A stretch of DNA of 15,924 bases from Candidatus Gerdarchaeota archaeon (GTDB lineage Archaea; Asgardarchaeota; Heimdallarchaeia; JABLTI01). The position numbers and the translations under genes are program-made. The notes beneath the pieces are model-generated. The model searched no databases, was not told the DNA's origin, and saw only the letters and a list, made by a program, of their open reading frames with translations. The DNA lies in assembly GCA_016840945.1 (NCBI GenBank), contig JAEORJ010000138.1, positions 1 to 15,924 of the forward strand. Reading direction: 5' to 3'. Below, one piece after another: positions 1-6,745 of this stretch (positions are counted from its first letter, which is position 1; each line of letters opens with the position of its first letter).

Positions 1-5
1 AACCA

Positions 6-1097
6 TCACTGGAGAACTTGTTCAGTTTTCATCAATTTTGTTGACCAATTATGTTGAGTGCTATCGAAAGCTCCTTTCCACAAACCATAGAATTCCGATT
101 TTTTATAATCCAAATAATAAAAGTGAGCTTTTGAACTACTTTGCCAAATAATAGTAGCAATGTTGGAAAAATGAGATGCTGGGCAACGGATATACCAAAT
201 GTAACCCTTTTCAGTTATTTTGAAAGTAGATTCAAAAGGTATGGGATCTTTGATCAAAAGATTTTGTAATTTATTAGCTGTGGAATCCTCACATTCACAT
301 ATAACATAGAAAGAATTGTAGATTTCAAAAGTTTCCCAACGAAGAAATACACGATATTGTGAGACAACCTCTTTATCGAGGAATTTTAATTTCCTACTAA
401 TCTTCTGTTGAAGGCCAACTTCAGTTTTGTTCAATTGTAAGGAATCCATAATTTCAGTGTTTTTACGTCGAGCACTAGTGGATATCTCTTGGAGTAAAGC
501 AATATCTAATTCATCAAGTTTCGGTAAAATTGACTCTTCTTTTTCAACAAAGATTCGATTAGAATCTATTTTCTGTAATTTTTTCAACCAACCATCCCAA
601 TCAAAGTTCCAGCGCATTAAATTAGCTTCCCAGTTAGCTAAATTAGATTTAGTGTAAATGGTTTTTGCTTCAGGAATAATCTTAGGTATTAAGAAACTCT
701 GTATTCGCTTTCTTTTCTTAAGTTCCTCTAGCATGGTAATAAGTAATGGTTGAGAATTCTTAGGGATACGAAATTGTACATATAGACCATTAAAAGAACC
801 AAAACAGCGTATTCTGAAAAGTGTATAAGGGTGATTATAACACACATGCTGCTCGAAATATTCAACATCTTCAATATTGTTAATTTCAATTAAAACATCA
901 ACAATTTCAAGTTCTAAAGTTTCGGGAAGTAAGTGTGCAAAGACATTATAATAGGATTTGCCATTTTTCAACAAGTCAAGCCGGGTAATGACTGTAGGAG
1001 TAGAAAGATTGATAGCTTTAGCTAATTTAGATGCTGGGGCAAGTGGTTTTTCTTGTAAAGCTATCAACAGCTCCAAGTCTCTCTCTTCTATAGTCAT
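6..1097 (-). CDS. Tandem Lrp/AsnC-like winged-helix transcription regulator
   Basis: Predicted DNA-binding regulator of 363 residues. It reads as two copies of the same module. The first has a winged HTH at about residues 5-45 (RDLELLIALQ, then SKLAKAINLSTPTVITRLDLL) and a beta-rich sensor-like part at about 60-140. The second HTH is at about 190-245 (LDELDIALLQEIS, then NTEIMDSLQLNK), again followed by a beta-rich part (FYVICECED ... GYIWYIRCPASHF). Ordinary Lrp/AsnC proteins are about 150 residues with one module, so this is a double-length form. It follows the secreted-protein gene by 12 nt on the same strand, so the two are probably co-transcribed. The ATG start is preceded by a short AT-rich spacer without a clear Shine-Dalgarno. 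The target and ligand cannot be told; the HTH fold is the firm part, Lrp membership is inference. Confidence 0.75.
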   Translation of the reverse strand: MTIEERDLELLIALQEKPLAPASKLAKAINLSTPTVITRLDLLKNGKSYYNVFAHLLPETLELEIVDVLIEINNIEDVEYFEQHVCYNHPYTLFRIRCFGSFNGLYVQFRIPKNSQPLLITMLEELKKRKRIQSFLIPKIIPEAKTIYTKSNLANWEANLMRWNFDWDGWLKKLQKIDSNRIFVEKEESILPKLDELDIALLQEISTSARRKNTEIMDSLQLNKTEVGLQQKISRKLKFLDKEVVSQYRVFLRWETFEIYNSFYVICECEDSTANKLQNLLIKDPIPFESTFKITEKGYIWYIRCPASHFSNIATIIWQSSSKAHFYYLDYKKSEFYGLWKGAFDSTQHNWSTKLMKTEQVLQ

Positions 1098-1109
1098 ATT
1101 GTTACTATC

Positions 1110-1613
1110 CTAAAAACCCAAATCTATTGATGAAGTACCTCCACCTTCGCCTGTTCCTGTTGGTGGATCAAAGATAATAGTGCAGAAGCAAGTATATTTG
1201 ACATTGTATAATTTAACAGATGAATAGAAATTAATGGTATACCAGCCTGATTCGGTAACTGTATTGTAAACATCAAATCGGATAACACAGTCAATTGGTT
1301 CAAGTCTAATGTAGCCTTTAAAAGTGTAAGTTGTTTCTGAAGGGAGAATAATCTCAAAGAGACAATCAATGCGTAATGAAGTCGTATCAAAGAATTCGGT
1401 ATTAAAATCAACGAAGACTGAAAAGCGAGTGTCATCTTCATAGCCATCTAAGTCAGCGTCCATATATTCAGCATGAATAAAGGACATCTCATATACCGCA
1501 GGATTACGTTCTTCTAGAATACCATTTGTGTTTATGATAGAGGTCGGTAGAAGGATAAGTGATAGGAAAAGGAGGGATCCTAAAGTTAGGTATTTTTTAT
1601 TTAGTATTTTCAT
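1110..1613 (-). CDS. Secreted protein with calcium-type DxDxDG loop, unknown function
   Basis: 167 residues. Residues 1-30 form a clear signal peptide: a Lys-rich start, then a Leu/Ile core (LGSLLFLSLILL). The mature part is beta-rich and starts with a loop DADLDGYEDD at residues 52-61, spaced like the calcium loop of EF-hand, dockerin or thrombospondin type 3 repeats. Two cysteine pairs (around CLF, DCV, CFC) could form disulfides outside the cell. The tail is Gly/Ser-rich (GTGEGGGTSS). A GAGG ribosome binding site lies about 10 nt before the ATG, and a minus-strand TTTAAAATA at about 1657-1665 could be its TATA box. The regulator gene follows 12 nt downstream. I do not recognise the family; secretion is well supported, calcium binding is inferred from the motif. 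Confidence 0.75.
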   Translation of the reverse strand: MKILNKKYLTLGSLLFLSLILLPTSIINTNGILEERNPAVYEMSFIHAEYMDADLDGYEDDTRFSVFVDFNTEFFDTTSLRIDCLFEIILPSETTYTFKGYIRLEPIDCVIRFDVYNTVTESGWYTINFYSSVKLYNVKYTCFCTIIFDPPTGTGEGGGTSSIDLGF

Positions 1614-1744
1614 TTAATTTAGTCCTCTTTTTACACAAATATTCTATTTAGATTATTTTAAAGTCATTAATATATTTATCTTAAAAGATAGCAATCTGTT
1701 TAGTTATTTAAAGGTAAAGGTGAAAATGGTTTTTTTAAAAAAAG

Positions 1745-1752
1745 TTTATAAA
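1745..1752 (+). promoter_or_regulatory. Archaeal TATA box for the caspase-like gene
   Basis: TTTATAAA preceded by an A-run that could serve as the BRE. A start site about 25 nt downstream (near 1775) would leave a short leader before the ATG at 1813, or a very short one before the GTG at 1789. Confidence 0.6.
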
Positions 1753-1812
1753 TGACCTTTAATATATCCATATCATCACTCAATTGATGTGATAAAATCT
1801 AGAGTTGATTCT

Positions 1813-2604
1813 ATGAAAAAGAGAATGGTTATTGGTTTGATTTTTGTCGCAGTATTTACTGTATCATTAGTTCCAGTAATAACAAACGTATCTGCTGGAG
1901 ATGGAGTAGTAAATAAATATGCAGTAATTGTAGGCATTTCAGACTATAAAGCAATAAACGACTTGTCCTATTGTGATGAAGACGCAACAGATTGGTATAA
2001 TCATTTAGCTCCAAATGGATATACCTGCACAGTATTAGGCGATCATACAAACTACTATCCACAATATGATGGATTGGCAACTGAAGCAAATGTCTATGCA
2101 GCATTAGCTTATTATCTATCAATAGCTGATAGTGATGATATTGTAGTATTCGCAACTAGTGGGCATGGAGGAGCAACAAAAGGACGAACAAGAAATTCAT
2201 TCTTGTGTATGTGGGATTGCAACTCAGGTGAAGAAGGATATGATGGTTTTATCTACGATTATGAGATGGCACCTGTATTTGAGGACGCAGTATGCAAATG
2301 GTTCATCTTCTTAGACCACTGTAACTCTGGTGGTATGAATGAAGTAATGGCTAATGCAAATGCCGTAAACGGCTATATGGCTGCAACATGTACTGCTACA
2401 GGCTATGGATATGATTATCCTCCTGGATTAAATGGTGCTTGGACCTATTTCTTCTTAGAAATTGCCTGGCAACAATATTATGGTGGTAGTTTCAGCGTTT
2501 CCATGGAAGATATCTTTGATTATGCTGTTTCCATTTACCCCTATGACAACAAAGATCTCCCACAAGAATTCGATGGCAATGCTGCTGTAGGATTCTACCT
2601 CTAA
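1813..2604 (+). CDS. Secreted caspase-like (C14/metacaspase-type, clan CD) peptidase
   Basis: Predicted exported cysteine peptidase of 263 residues. A signal peptide covers residues 1-29 (MKKRMVIGLIFVAVFTVSLV, ending near NVSAG). The caspase fold follows: first strand and loop KYAVIVGISDY, the SGHGG block carrying the catalytic His (H118), and the LDHCNSGG block carrying the catalytic Cys (C170). The spacing of about 50 residues between the dyad members is normal for caspase p20 domains. There is no extra domain. The mature protein has several further cysteines, compatible with disulfides outside the cell. The frame is open back to a GTG at 1789, which would add 8 residues. I prefer the ATG because MKKR followed at once by the hydrophobic core is a typical signal peptide. 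Substrate specificity (Arg/Lys as in metacaspases, or Asp) cannot be read from sequence. The family call is firm; the biological role is unknown. Confidence 0.88.
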   Translation: MKKRMVIGLIFVAVFTVSLVPVITNVSAGDGVVNKYAVIVGISDYKAINDLSYCDEDATDWYNHLAPNGYTCTVLGDHTNYYPQYDGLATEANVYAALAYYLSIADSDDIVVFATSGHGGATKGRTRNSFLCMWDCNSGEEGYDGFIYDYEMAPVFEDAVCKWFIFLDHCNSGGMNEVMANANAVNGYMAATCTATGYGYDYPPGLNGAWTYFFLEIAWQQYYGGSFSVSMEDIFDYAVSIYPYDNKDLPQEFDGNAAVGFYL

Positions 2605-2608
2605 GCGT

Positions 2609-2637
2609 GAGAAAATCATTTTGATTTTCTCTTTTTT
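2609..2637 (+). terminator. Hairpin plus T-tract after the caspase-like gene
   Basis: GAGAAAATCA at 2609-2618 pairs perfectly with TGATTTTCTC at 2622-2631 around a TTT loop, and six T residues follow. It starts 5 nt after the stop codon and just before the end of the convergent TetR gene. It looks like an intrinsic terminator; in archaea the T-tract alone may be the active part. Confidence 0.75.
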
Positions 2638-2638
2638 C

Positions 2639-3358
2639 TTATTTTTCTAGTAAATTATTAATTAAACCAAGGGTTACTTCCTTTATTCTCTCTACATCTA
2701 ACTTAGATCGCTCTAAAGGTATTTTTAATAATTGTATGTGATCAACAACACCACTGATAAGAACAAAAATATAATATGTAAGTTGATTTTCATCTAGCTT
2801 TGTTTTAATTGTTCCATCATCTAATCCTTGTTTTATTGCAGCTTTCCAATACTCTTCATATTTCCAAATGTTTTCCAAATAATCAGCTAATGTATCCTCA
2901 AATGATTTCCTTTTATCTATTTTTTCTGGTTCCCCTTTTTTTCTTTCCAACACCATTTCATCAGCTAATCCGCCAAGTTGATTATTTGTAATCAAAAATC
3001 GTCTATATATTTGATTATTCAAATCAAAATTAATAAGGGCATAGAATAAACCTTCACATAACTTAAGGACTTGCTCTCTACCTGTTTTATACATAGTCCT
3101 AATTTTCTGAGCTCGTTTATATGTTTGCTCAAAATCTTCAATCCCAATGCCAAAATAAATTGATTCCTTATTACTAAAATAGTTGTAAAGTGTCTGTTTA
3201 CTCATTGCCACCTCATCAGCAATGTTCTCCATACTCACCTCTTCATAAGGTGTACTTTCAAAGAGTTTTCTCGCAGCAGCTATAATTAAAGAACGTATTT
3301 TTTTGTGTTTTCGCTCTGTTTTTGATAAGGTATTATCTGTAGATTTCATTTTATTCAT
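2639..3358 (-). CDS. TetR/AcrR family transcription regulator
   Basis: 239 residues. The N-terminal HTH is a textbook TetR domain at about 20-68: RSLIIAAARKLFESTPYEEV, MENIADEVAMSKQTLYNYF, SNKESIYFGI. The rest is an all-helical ligand and dimer domain. Length is slightly above the usual 190-220 because of a charged N-terminal extension (MNKMKSTDNTLSKTERKHKK). It is divergent from the flavodoxin and membrane-protein pair, and the 110 nt between them carry palindromes suited to a TetR dimer, so it probably represses that unit and perhaps itself. A minus-strand TATA-like TATAAAAT lies at about 3403-3410 and an AAAGGAT ribosome site precedes the ATG. A second in-frame ATG lies 9 nt further in. 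The effector is unknown. Confidence 0.93.
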   Translation of the reverse strand: MNKMKSTDNTLSKTERKHKKIRSLIIAAARKLFESTPYEEVSMENIADEVAMSKQTLYNYFSNKESIYFGIGIEDFEQTYKRAQKIRTMYKTGREQVLKLCEGLFYALINFDLNNQIYRRFLITNNQLGGLADEMVLERKKGEPEKIDKRKSFEDTLADYLENIWKYEEYWKAAIKQGLDDGTIKTKLDENQLTYYIFVLISGVVDHIQLLKIPLERSKLDVERIKEVTLGLINNLLEK

Positions 3359-3406
3359 CTAATTATCCTTTCCGGGGTTTAAAAATTTTACTAGCAGTCA
3401 AAATTT

Positions 3407-3465
3407 TATACTTTAAGGAAAGATTTATATAGTATACTTAAAGTATAATATTTAGACTTAAAGTC
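3407..3465. promoter_or_regulatory. Divergent promoter with palindromic operators (likely TetR sites)
   Basis: TTTATATA at 3424-3431 is the TATA box for the flavodoxin gene. Right after it lies TATACTT-A-AAGTATA (3433-3447), a perfect 15-nt palindrome. Then comes GACTT-A-AAGTC (3455-3465), a perfect 11-nt palindrome. They share the core ACTTAAAGT and their centres are 20 nt apart, about two helical turns, so they face the same side of DNA. A third partial copy, TATACTTTAAG, lies at 3407-3417 beside the TATA box of the regulator gene. Sites covering the region from TATA box to start site fit repression. Confidence 0.75.
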
Positions 3466-3472
3466 AAAGTTG

Positions 3473-4018
3473 ATGGGTATGAAAATACTGGTAACATATT
3501 ATTCTCGAAGTGGGAATACAAAAAAAATTGCAGAAGCAATCTATAATGTGATTAAAAATCAAAAAGAACTTCTAGCAATAGAGCAAGTGAAAGAAGTTGA
3601 ACAGTATGATTTGCTATTTATTGGAACACCTATAGAAAAGCATGGTCCAGTTAAATCAGTTGTAGAGTTTATTAGAGATAAAATAACTGATCAACAAATT
3701 GCGATATTCTTTACACATGCAGCAGCTGAACATATGGAATTTGTTTCAATGTACAGAAATAAATGCATACAATTAATCAATAACTCAAATAAATTACTTG
3801 GAATATTCAATTGTCAAGGAGAGCTTTCAGAAGAAGTCGCTGATTTTATGATACAGTCTGAAAATTCTCAATTACAACAATTTGCGAGAATGAGGCAGTA
3901 TACATTAAATCAACCAGATGCTGAAAGATTAATAAAAGCTCAAGAATTTGCTAAAAAGATTTTGATTCAAAGTAAATCATATAATAAAAGTCAAAAATTA
4001 AAGGATGAAAGGAGATAG
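3473..4018 (+). CDS. Flavodoxin-like FMN protein
   Basis: About 181 residues. It begins MKILVTYYSRSGNTKKIAEA after a few residues: the first strand and phosphate-binding loop (SRSGNT) of flavodoxins, which hold the FMN phosphate. A second strand LLFIGTPIEKHGP (about 50-62) is the loop that normally contacts the flavin ring, and YDLLFIG/IAIFFTHAA are the following core strands. The last 25 residues are Lys/Gln/Ser-rich and likely disordered. ATG codons at 3473 and 3479 and a TTG at 3470 are all in frame; 3473 is chosen as the first ATG. The gene for a four-helix membrane protein follows 5 nt later, so the pair is one transcript, with promoter palindromes suggesting control by the divergent TetR protein. 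It may carry electrons to or from that membrane partner; the reaction is unknown. Confidence 0.85.
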   Translation: MGMKILVTYYSRSGNTKKIAEAIYNVIKNQKELLAIEQVKEVEQYDLLFIGTPIEKHGPVKSVVEFIRDKITDQQIAIFFTHAAAEHMEFVSMYRNKCIQLINNSNKLLGIFNCQGELSEEVADFMIQSENSQLQQFARMRQYTLNQPDAERLIKAQEFAKKILIQSKSYNKSQKLKDERR

Positions 4019-4023
4019 AGGAA

Positions 4024-4446
4024 ATGGTAGATATAGCTTTACTTAGCACTATCACAATTAATATCTCCAAAGTATTGATACTTATTGGAATTATTTTCAT
4101 AATTTGGAAAATGATAACCAAAGTAAAGAAAAAACCCTCTAATGTTTATGAAAAATCTAAGAAAATATTTTATAATTTACATAAGGCTGGTCCAGGAATA
4201 GCGCTTATCCTTTCTTTTGTACATGGATTAACCATTGAACCTATCAATCAAACCTATGTTATTACTGGATGGATCTTTGGTGGATTAATGCTTCTATTAA
4301 CAGGTTCGGGCATTTTTTTAGGGTTTCAAAGTAAGTGGACTCCATTTAATGAGGATCAAGACGCTCATTACAAAATTATTAGAATTATTAAATGGGTTCT
4401 AACGGTTTTTTTGATAGCTGCTTTAATTCTTCACTATTTCCTTTAA
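4024..4446 (+). CDS. Four-helix membrane protein, candidate di-heme b-type cytochrome
   Basis: 140 residues with four predicted membrane helices at about 10-29, 52-70, 80-101 and 117-140. Histidines sit at both ends of helix 2 (H53 and H67, 14 apart as in ferric-reductase-type heme helices) and at both ends of helix 4 (H115 and H137). This pattern could hold two bis-His b hemes, one at each membrane face. A basic loop (KVKKKPSNVYEKSKK) between helices 1 and 2 probably faces the cytosol. A GGAG ribosome site lies 9 nt before the ATG, and the stop of the flavodoxin gene is 5 nt upstream, so the two are translated together. Inference: it passes electrons across or within the membrane with the flavodoxin. 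I see no match to a named family by eye; heme binding is a hypothesis from histidine placement. Confidence 0.7.
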   Translation: MVDIALLSTITINISKVLILIGIIFIIWKMITKVKKKPSNVYEKSKKIFYNLHKAGPGIALILSFVHGLTIEPINQTYVITGWIFGGLMLLLTGSGIFLGFQSKWTPFNEDQDAHYKIIRIIKWVLTVFLIAALILHYFL

Positions 4447-4494
4447 TCCCTTCTTTTTTCCTTTTTTTATTTAATGGATTTATTTTTACAAAAA

Positions 4495-4515
4495 GATTAA
4501 AAGTAACTTTTAATC
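4495..4515. promoter_or_regulatory. Perfect 21-nt palindrome before the HEAT-alkyltransferase unit
   Basis: GATTAAAAGT (4495-4504) and ACTTTTAATC (4506-4515) are exact inverted copies around a single A. The element ends 21 nt before the ATG of the HEAT protein, where a transcript start or early leader would be. No T-tract follows, so an operator is likelier than a terminator; the regulator is not identifiable here. Confidence 0.6.
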
Positions 4516-4536
4516 CATAATTTTTACGGGATAATT

Positions 4537-5433
4537 ATGAGTTCAGAAGAGGAAAGAATTAATGAGTTAATCAAAGCTTTAAATGATGAAAGCATCAGAA
4601 AGGATATTACTTTGGTTTTAGGTAAAATTGGGGAACCATCGTTACCAGCTTTAAAAGAGGCTTTACAAACATCTGATAATAATGATCAAAAAATTCTCAT
4701 CATTAAAGCCTTGGGAATGATTGGTAAAAAAAGTGTTCCATTTCTATTACAATTATTCAAAGAAGAAAACAATATTTGGATTCAATCAGCTATTATTAGA
4801 GCCTTTAAAAATATGGGATCTGAAGCAACTGAAGCTGTTCCTACATTATTTGAAAAGATGTTATATTGTAATGATGATTTCATTAAATTCAGATTAATCT
4901 CTGCATTAGTGGAAATTGGTTATAGTACTGAAAACGTTAGTAAAATAATTCTTGAAGAAATCGAAAAAGGCAAGCATCAGCTACTAATCTACAACATTGT
5001 CGATTTTAATAATAATATAATCAACTTACCTGGTGAGCAATTAGTTAAATTACTAAGACGTAAGGATTTACATAAATTACATCTTTATTATAAACTAATT
5101 AGAGAATTAGTTGATGAAGCAACCATCCAAGCATTAATTGAATTATTAAATGATAACGATAAAGAAATTCAGCTAAGAGCATTAATATCCTTACGCGTTC
5201 TAGGTAATAAAGCAAGTGAAGCTATTCCGGAACTAAAGAAAGCTATGTTACTAAAGAAAAATGATGTAATCAAATTTGAAATTGCTTATACCCTACTAAT
5301 TATTGAAGGATTAAAAGGATCAGCTATGAAAGAATTATTGTCGATGAAAGAAAAGGAATTATTATACCCTCATCAAATCTGGAAATTAGACAAACAGATT
5401 AAGGTACAACAAAATAGGTTTGTGAAATCATGA
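4537..5433 (+). CDS. HEAT-repeat protein
   Basis: 298 residues, almost wholly helical and built of HEAT/PBS-lyase-type repeats of 30-40 residues. Examples: LGKIGEPSLPALKEALQTSD (about 28-47), IKALGMIGKKSVPFLLQLF, IRAFKNMGSEATEAVPTLF, and near the C-terminus LISLRVLGNKASEAIPELKK. The middle third (about 150-195) is more diverged. Such solenoids bind proteins or nucleic acid. No signal peptide or membrane helix, so cytosolic. Its last 4 nt overlap the start of the alkyltransferase gene (ATGA), so the two are translationally coupled. HEAT-like folds also include the DNA glycosylase AlkD for alkylated bases, which makes the pairing suggestive, but the repeats here look like the scaffolding type and no AlkD active-site pattern was recognised. 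Confidence 0.85.
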   Translation: MSSEEERINELIKALNDESIRKDITLVLGKIGEPSLPALKEALQTSDNNDQKILIIKALGMIGKKSVPFLLQLFKEENNIWIQSAIIRAFKNMGSEATEAVPTLFEKMLYCNDDFIKFRLISALVEIGYSTENVSKIILEEIEKGKHQLLIYNIVDFNNNIINLPGEQLVKLLRRKDLHKLHLYYKLIRELVDEATIQALIELLNDNDKEIQLRALISLRVLGNKASEAIPELKKAMLLKKNDVIKFEIAYTLLIIEGLKGSAMKELLSMKEKELLYPHQIWKLDKQIKVQQNRFVKS

Positions 5434-5987
5434 ATAATAAATATTATACTACCTTCCCATCATTATTTAATAATTTCACAATTGTATGGATTGAGACTAA
5501 TTCAGAATTAAAAATACAAAGAATTTTCTTAAGTGATAGTAATAAGAAAGCTGAAACTAAAGCCTATAATGTTTTTTCGAGATTAACAACTGGTAAGTCT
5601 AAAATTATAAATGAACTTGGTGAGAAAATCAAGCGTTTTTTAGCTGGCGAAGAAATAACTTTTGATTTAAATTTAATAGACTTTAGTCAATGTTATCCCA
5701 TTCAAGAACAAGTTTTACTGGCAGAATATCAAATCCCTCGAGGATATGTTAGCACCTATAAACGAATAGCTAAGCATATAGGAATAACCAATGGCGCTAG
5801 AGTGGTTGGTAATGCCTTAGCAAATAATCCTTTTCCTATTATTATTCCCTGTCATAGAGCCATTAAATCTGATGGTTCTCTTGGTGGATTTCAAGGAGGA
5901 TTAGCAATGAAAGAAGCTTTATTGAAGCTAGAGGGGATAACCTTTTCAGACAATGGTAAAGTAAAGACTGAGAACATCTATTATTAA
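5430..5987 (+). CDS. ogt: Methylated-DNA--protein-cysteine methyltransferase (O6-alkylguanine repair)
   Basis: 185 residues. A suicide repair enzyme that moves the alkyl group from O6-alkylguanine in DNA to its own cysteine. The active-site motif IIPCHR gives acceptor Cys141 with His142 and Arg143. The helix-turn-helix part is RGYVSTYKRIAKHIGI, and the conserved ARVVGNALANNP stretch holds the arginine that flips the base out. After the motif come SDGSLGGFQGG and a C-terminal helix. The N-terminal 85 residues are a weakly conserved domain, as usual. Length matches the family. The ATG overlaps the stop of the HEAT-repeat gene by 4 nt, so both come from one transcript, probably under the palindrome upstream of that gene. 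Family assignment is firm. Confidence 0.96.
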   Translation: MNNKYYTTFPSLFNNFTIVWIETNSELKIQRIFLSDSNKKAETKAYNVFSRLTTGKSKIINELGEKIKRFLAGEEITFDLNLIDFSQCYPIQEQVLLAEYQIPRGYVSTYKRIAKHIGITNGARVVGNALANNPFPIIIPCHRAIKSDGSLGGFQGGLAMKEALLKLEGITFSDNGKVKTENIYY

Positions 5988-5999
5988 TAATGGACGATT

Positions 6000-6016
6000 A
6001 TTGATTTATAATCAAT
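6000..6016. promoter_or_regulatory. 17-nt palindrome between alkyltransferase and helical-protein genes
   Basis: ATTGATT (6000-6006) and AATCAAT (6010-6016) are exact inverted copies around TAT. It lies 12 nt after the alkyltransferase stop and about 105 nt before the next start. There is no T-tract after it. It could be a weak RNA hairpin or an operator for the next gene. Confidence 0.4.
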
Positions 6017-6121
6017 ACAAAGATTAATTGGTAAACATTCAATGATAAATTTAGATTATAACTAAATAGATTTTTTAATTTTAGAGAAGAATATGTCCTA
6101 AAGTAAAAATCGGGGATTATC

Positions 6122-6697
6122 TTGGCAATTAATAAAAGCGATATCAGAAGAAGGATTTATTCCTATCAACAACACCACAAAAATATTATGAAAAAAGTAG
6201 CTATGATGCAAACTAGGAGTAATACAGCAGGTAGTTTGTTGAAGAATGAAATTGATAGCGGATTAGAAATAATGACTGTTTTATTTCAAGTTTTTTTAGA
6301 ATCAATTCAAGAGTTGAATAAAGATAAAGAATATTTTTTAGAAAAATTACAAAACATGAATAAAATTGGGGAGACTTTGGGTGAGTATCTAAAAGAATTA
6401 AATGAATTAACAATTGAGGTCAATAATACAAATAAAAATAATGAAAATTACGAAGAAAGTAACTTAATAGATAACACTATTCAAAAATTAGATCGCATGA
6501 CTTCTGTAGTAGGAAGGTTAAATTCAAGCGTTGGTTCTGCGCTAGATAAAAGAAAAAAAGAAACTATGCATAAAATAAGAATTTTAAATAATAACATCAT
6601 ACAAATTAAAAAGAAATTACGTCAGAAAAAACTCACTCAACCTAGCGCACCGAAAAAACCAATTACCGAAAAAATTGATATCAAGAAAAGATTCTGA
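6122..6697 (+). CDS. Helical coiled-coil-like protein, unknown function
   Basis: 191 residues, nearly all helix-forming and highly charged; no signal peptide or membrane helix. Long amphipathic stretches at about 35-95 (EIDSGLEIMTVLFQVFLESI onward) and 118-170 (IDNTIQKLDRMTSVVGRL and on) look like coiled coils, joined by an Asn/Glu-rich linker at about 100-115 (VNNTNKNNENYEES). The C-terminus is basic (KKKLRQKKLTQ, then PSAPKKP). The frame opens with a TTG at 6122 that has GGGGAT 6-8 nt before it; the first ATG is 22 codons later (6188) and would drop the conserved-looking DIRRRIYSYQQHHKNI start, so TTG is preferred. Convergent with the MFS gene. I do not recognise the family; a structural or protein-binding role is a guess. 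Confidence 0.7.
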   Translation: MAINKSDIRRRIYSYQQHHKNIMKKVAMMQTRSNTAGSLLKNEIDSGLEIMTVLFQVFLESIQELNKDKEYFLEKLQNMNKIGETLGEYLKELNELTIEVNNTNKNNENYEESNLIDNTIQKLDRMTSVVGRLNSSVGSALDKRKKETMHKIRILNNNIIQIKKKLRQKKLTQPSAPKKPITEKIDIKKRF

Positions 6698-6701
6698 AAA
6701 A

Positions 6702-6730
6702 TACAAAAGCTTTGAGATTCCGATTTTGTA
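6702..6730. terminator. Weak inverted repeat between convergent genes
   Basis: TACAAAA (6702-6708) and TTTTGTA (6724-6730) are exact inverted copies with a 15-nt loop, in the 48-nt gap between two convergent genes. A modest stem without a strong T-tract, so only a possible bidirectional transcription end. Confidence 0.3.
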
Positions 6731-6745
6731 CATACCTTCCAATTA

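Noticed and set aside
1124..1447. Second minus-strand frame of 107 codons inside the secreted-protein gene
   Set aside because: Out-of-frame shadow of the gene with the signal peptide; its sequence has no recognisable features.
4537..5433. HEAT-repeat protein as phycocyanobilin lyase
   Set aside because: PBS-lyase-type HEAT repeats are widespread in organisms without phycobilisomes; nothing here suggests pigment chemistry.
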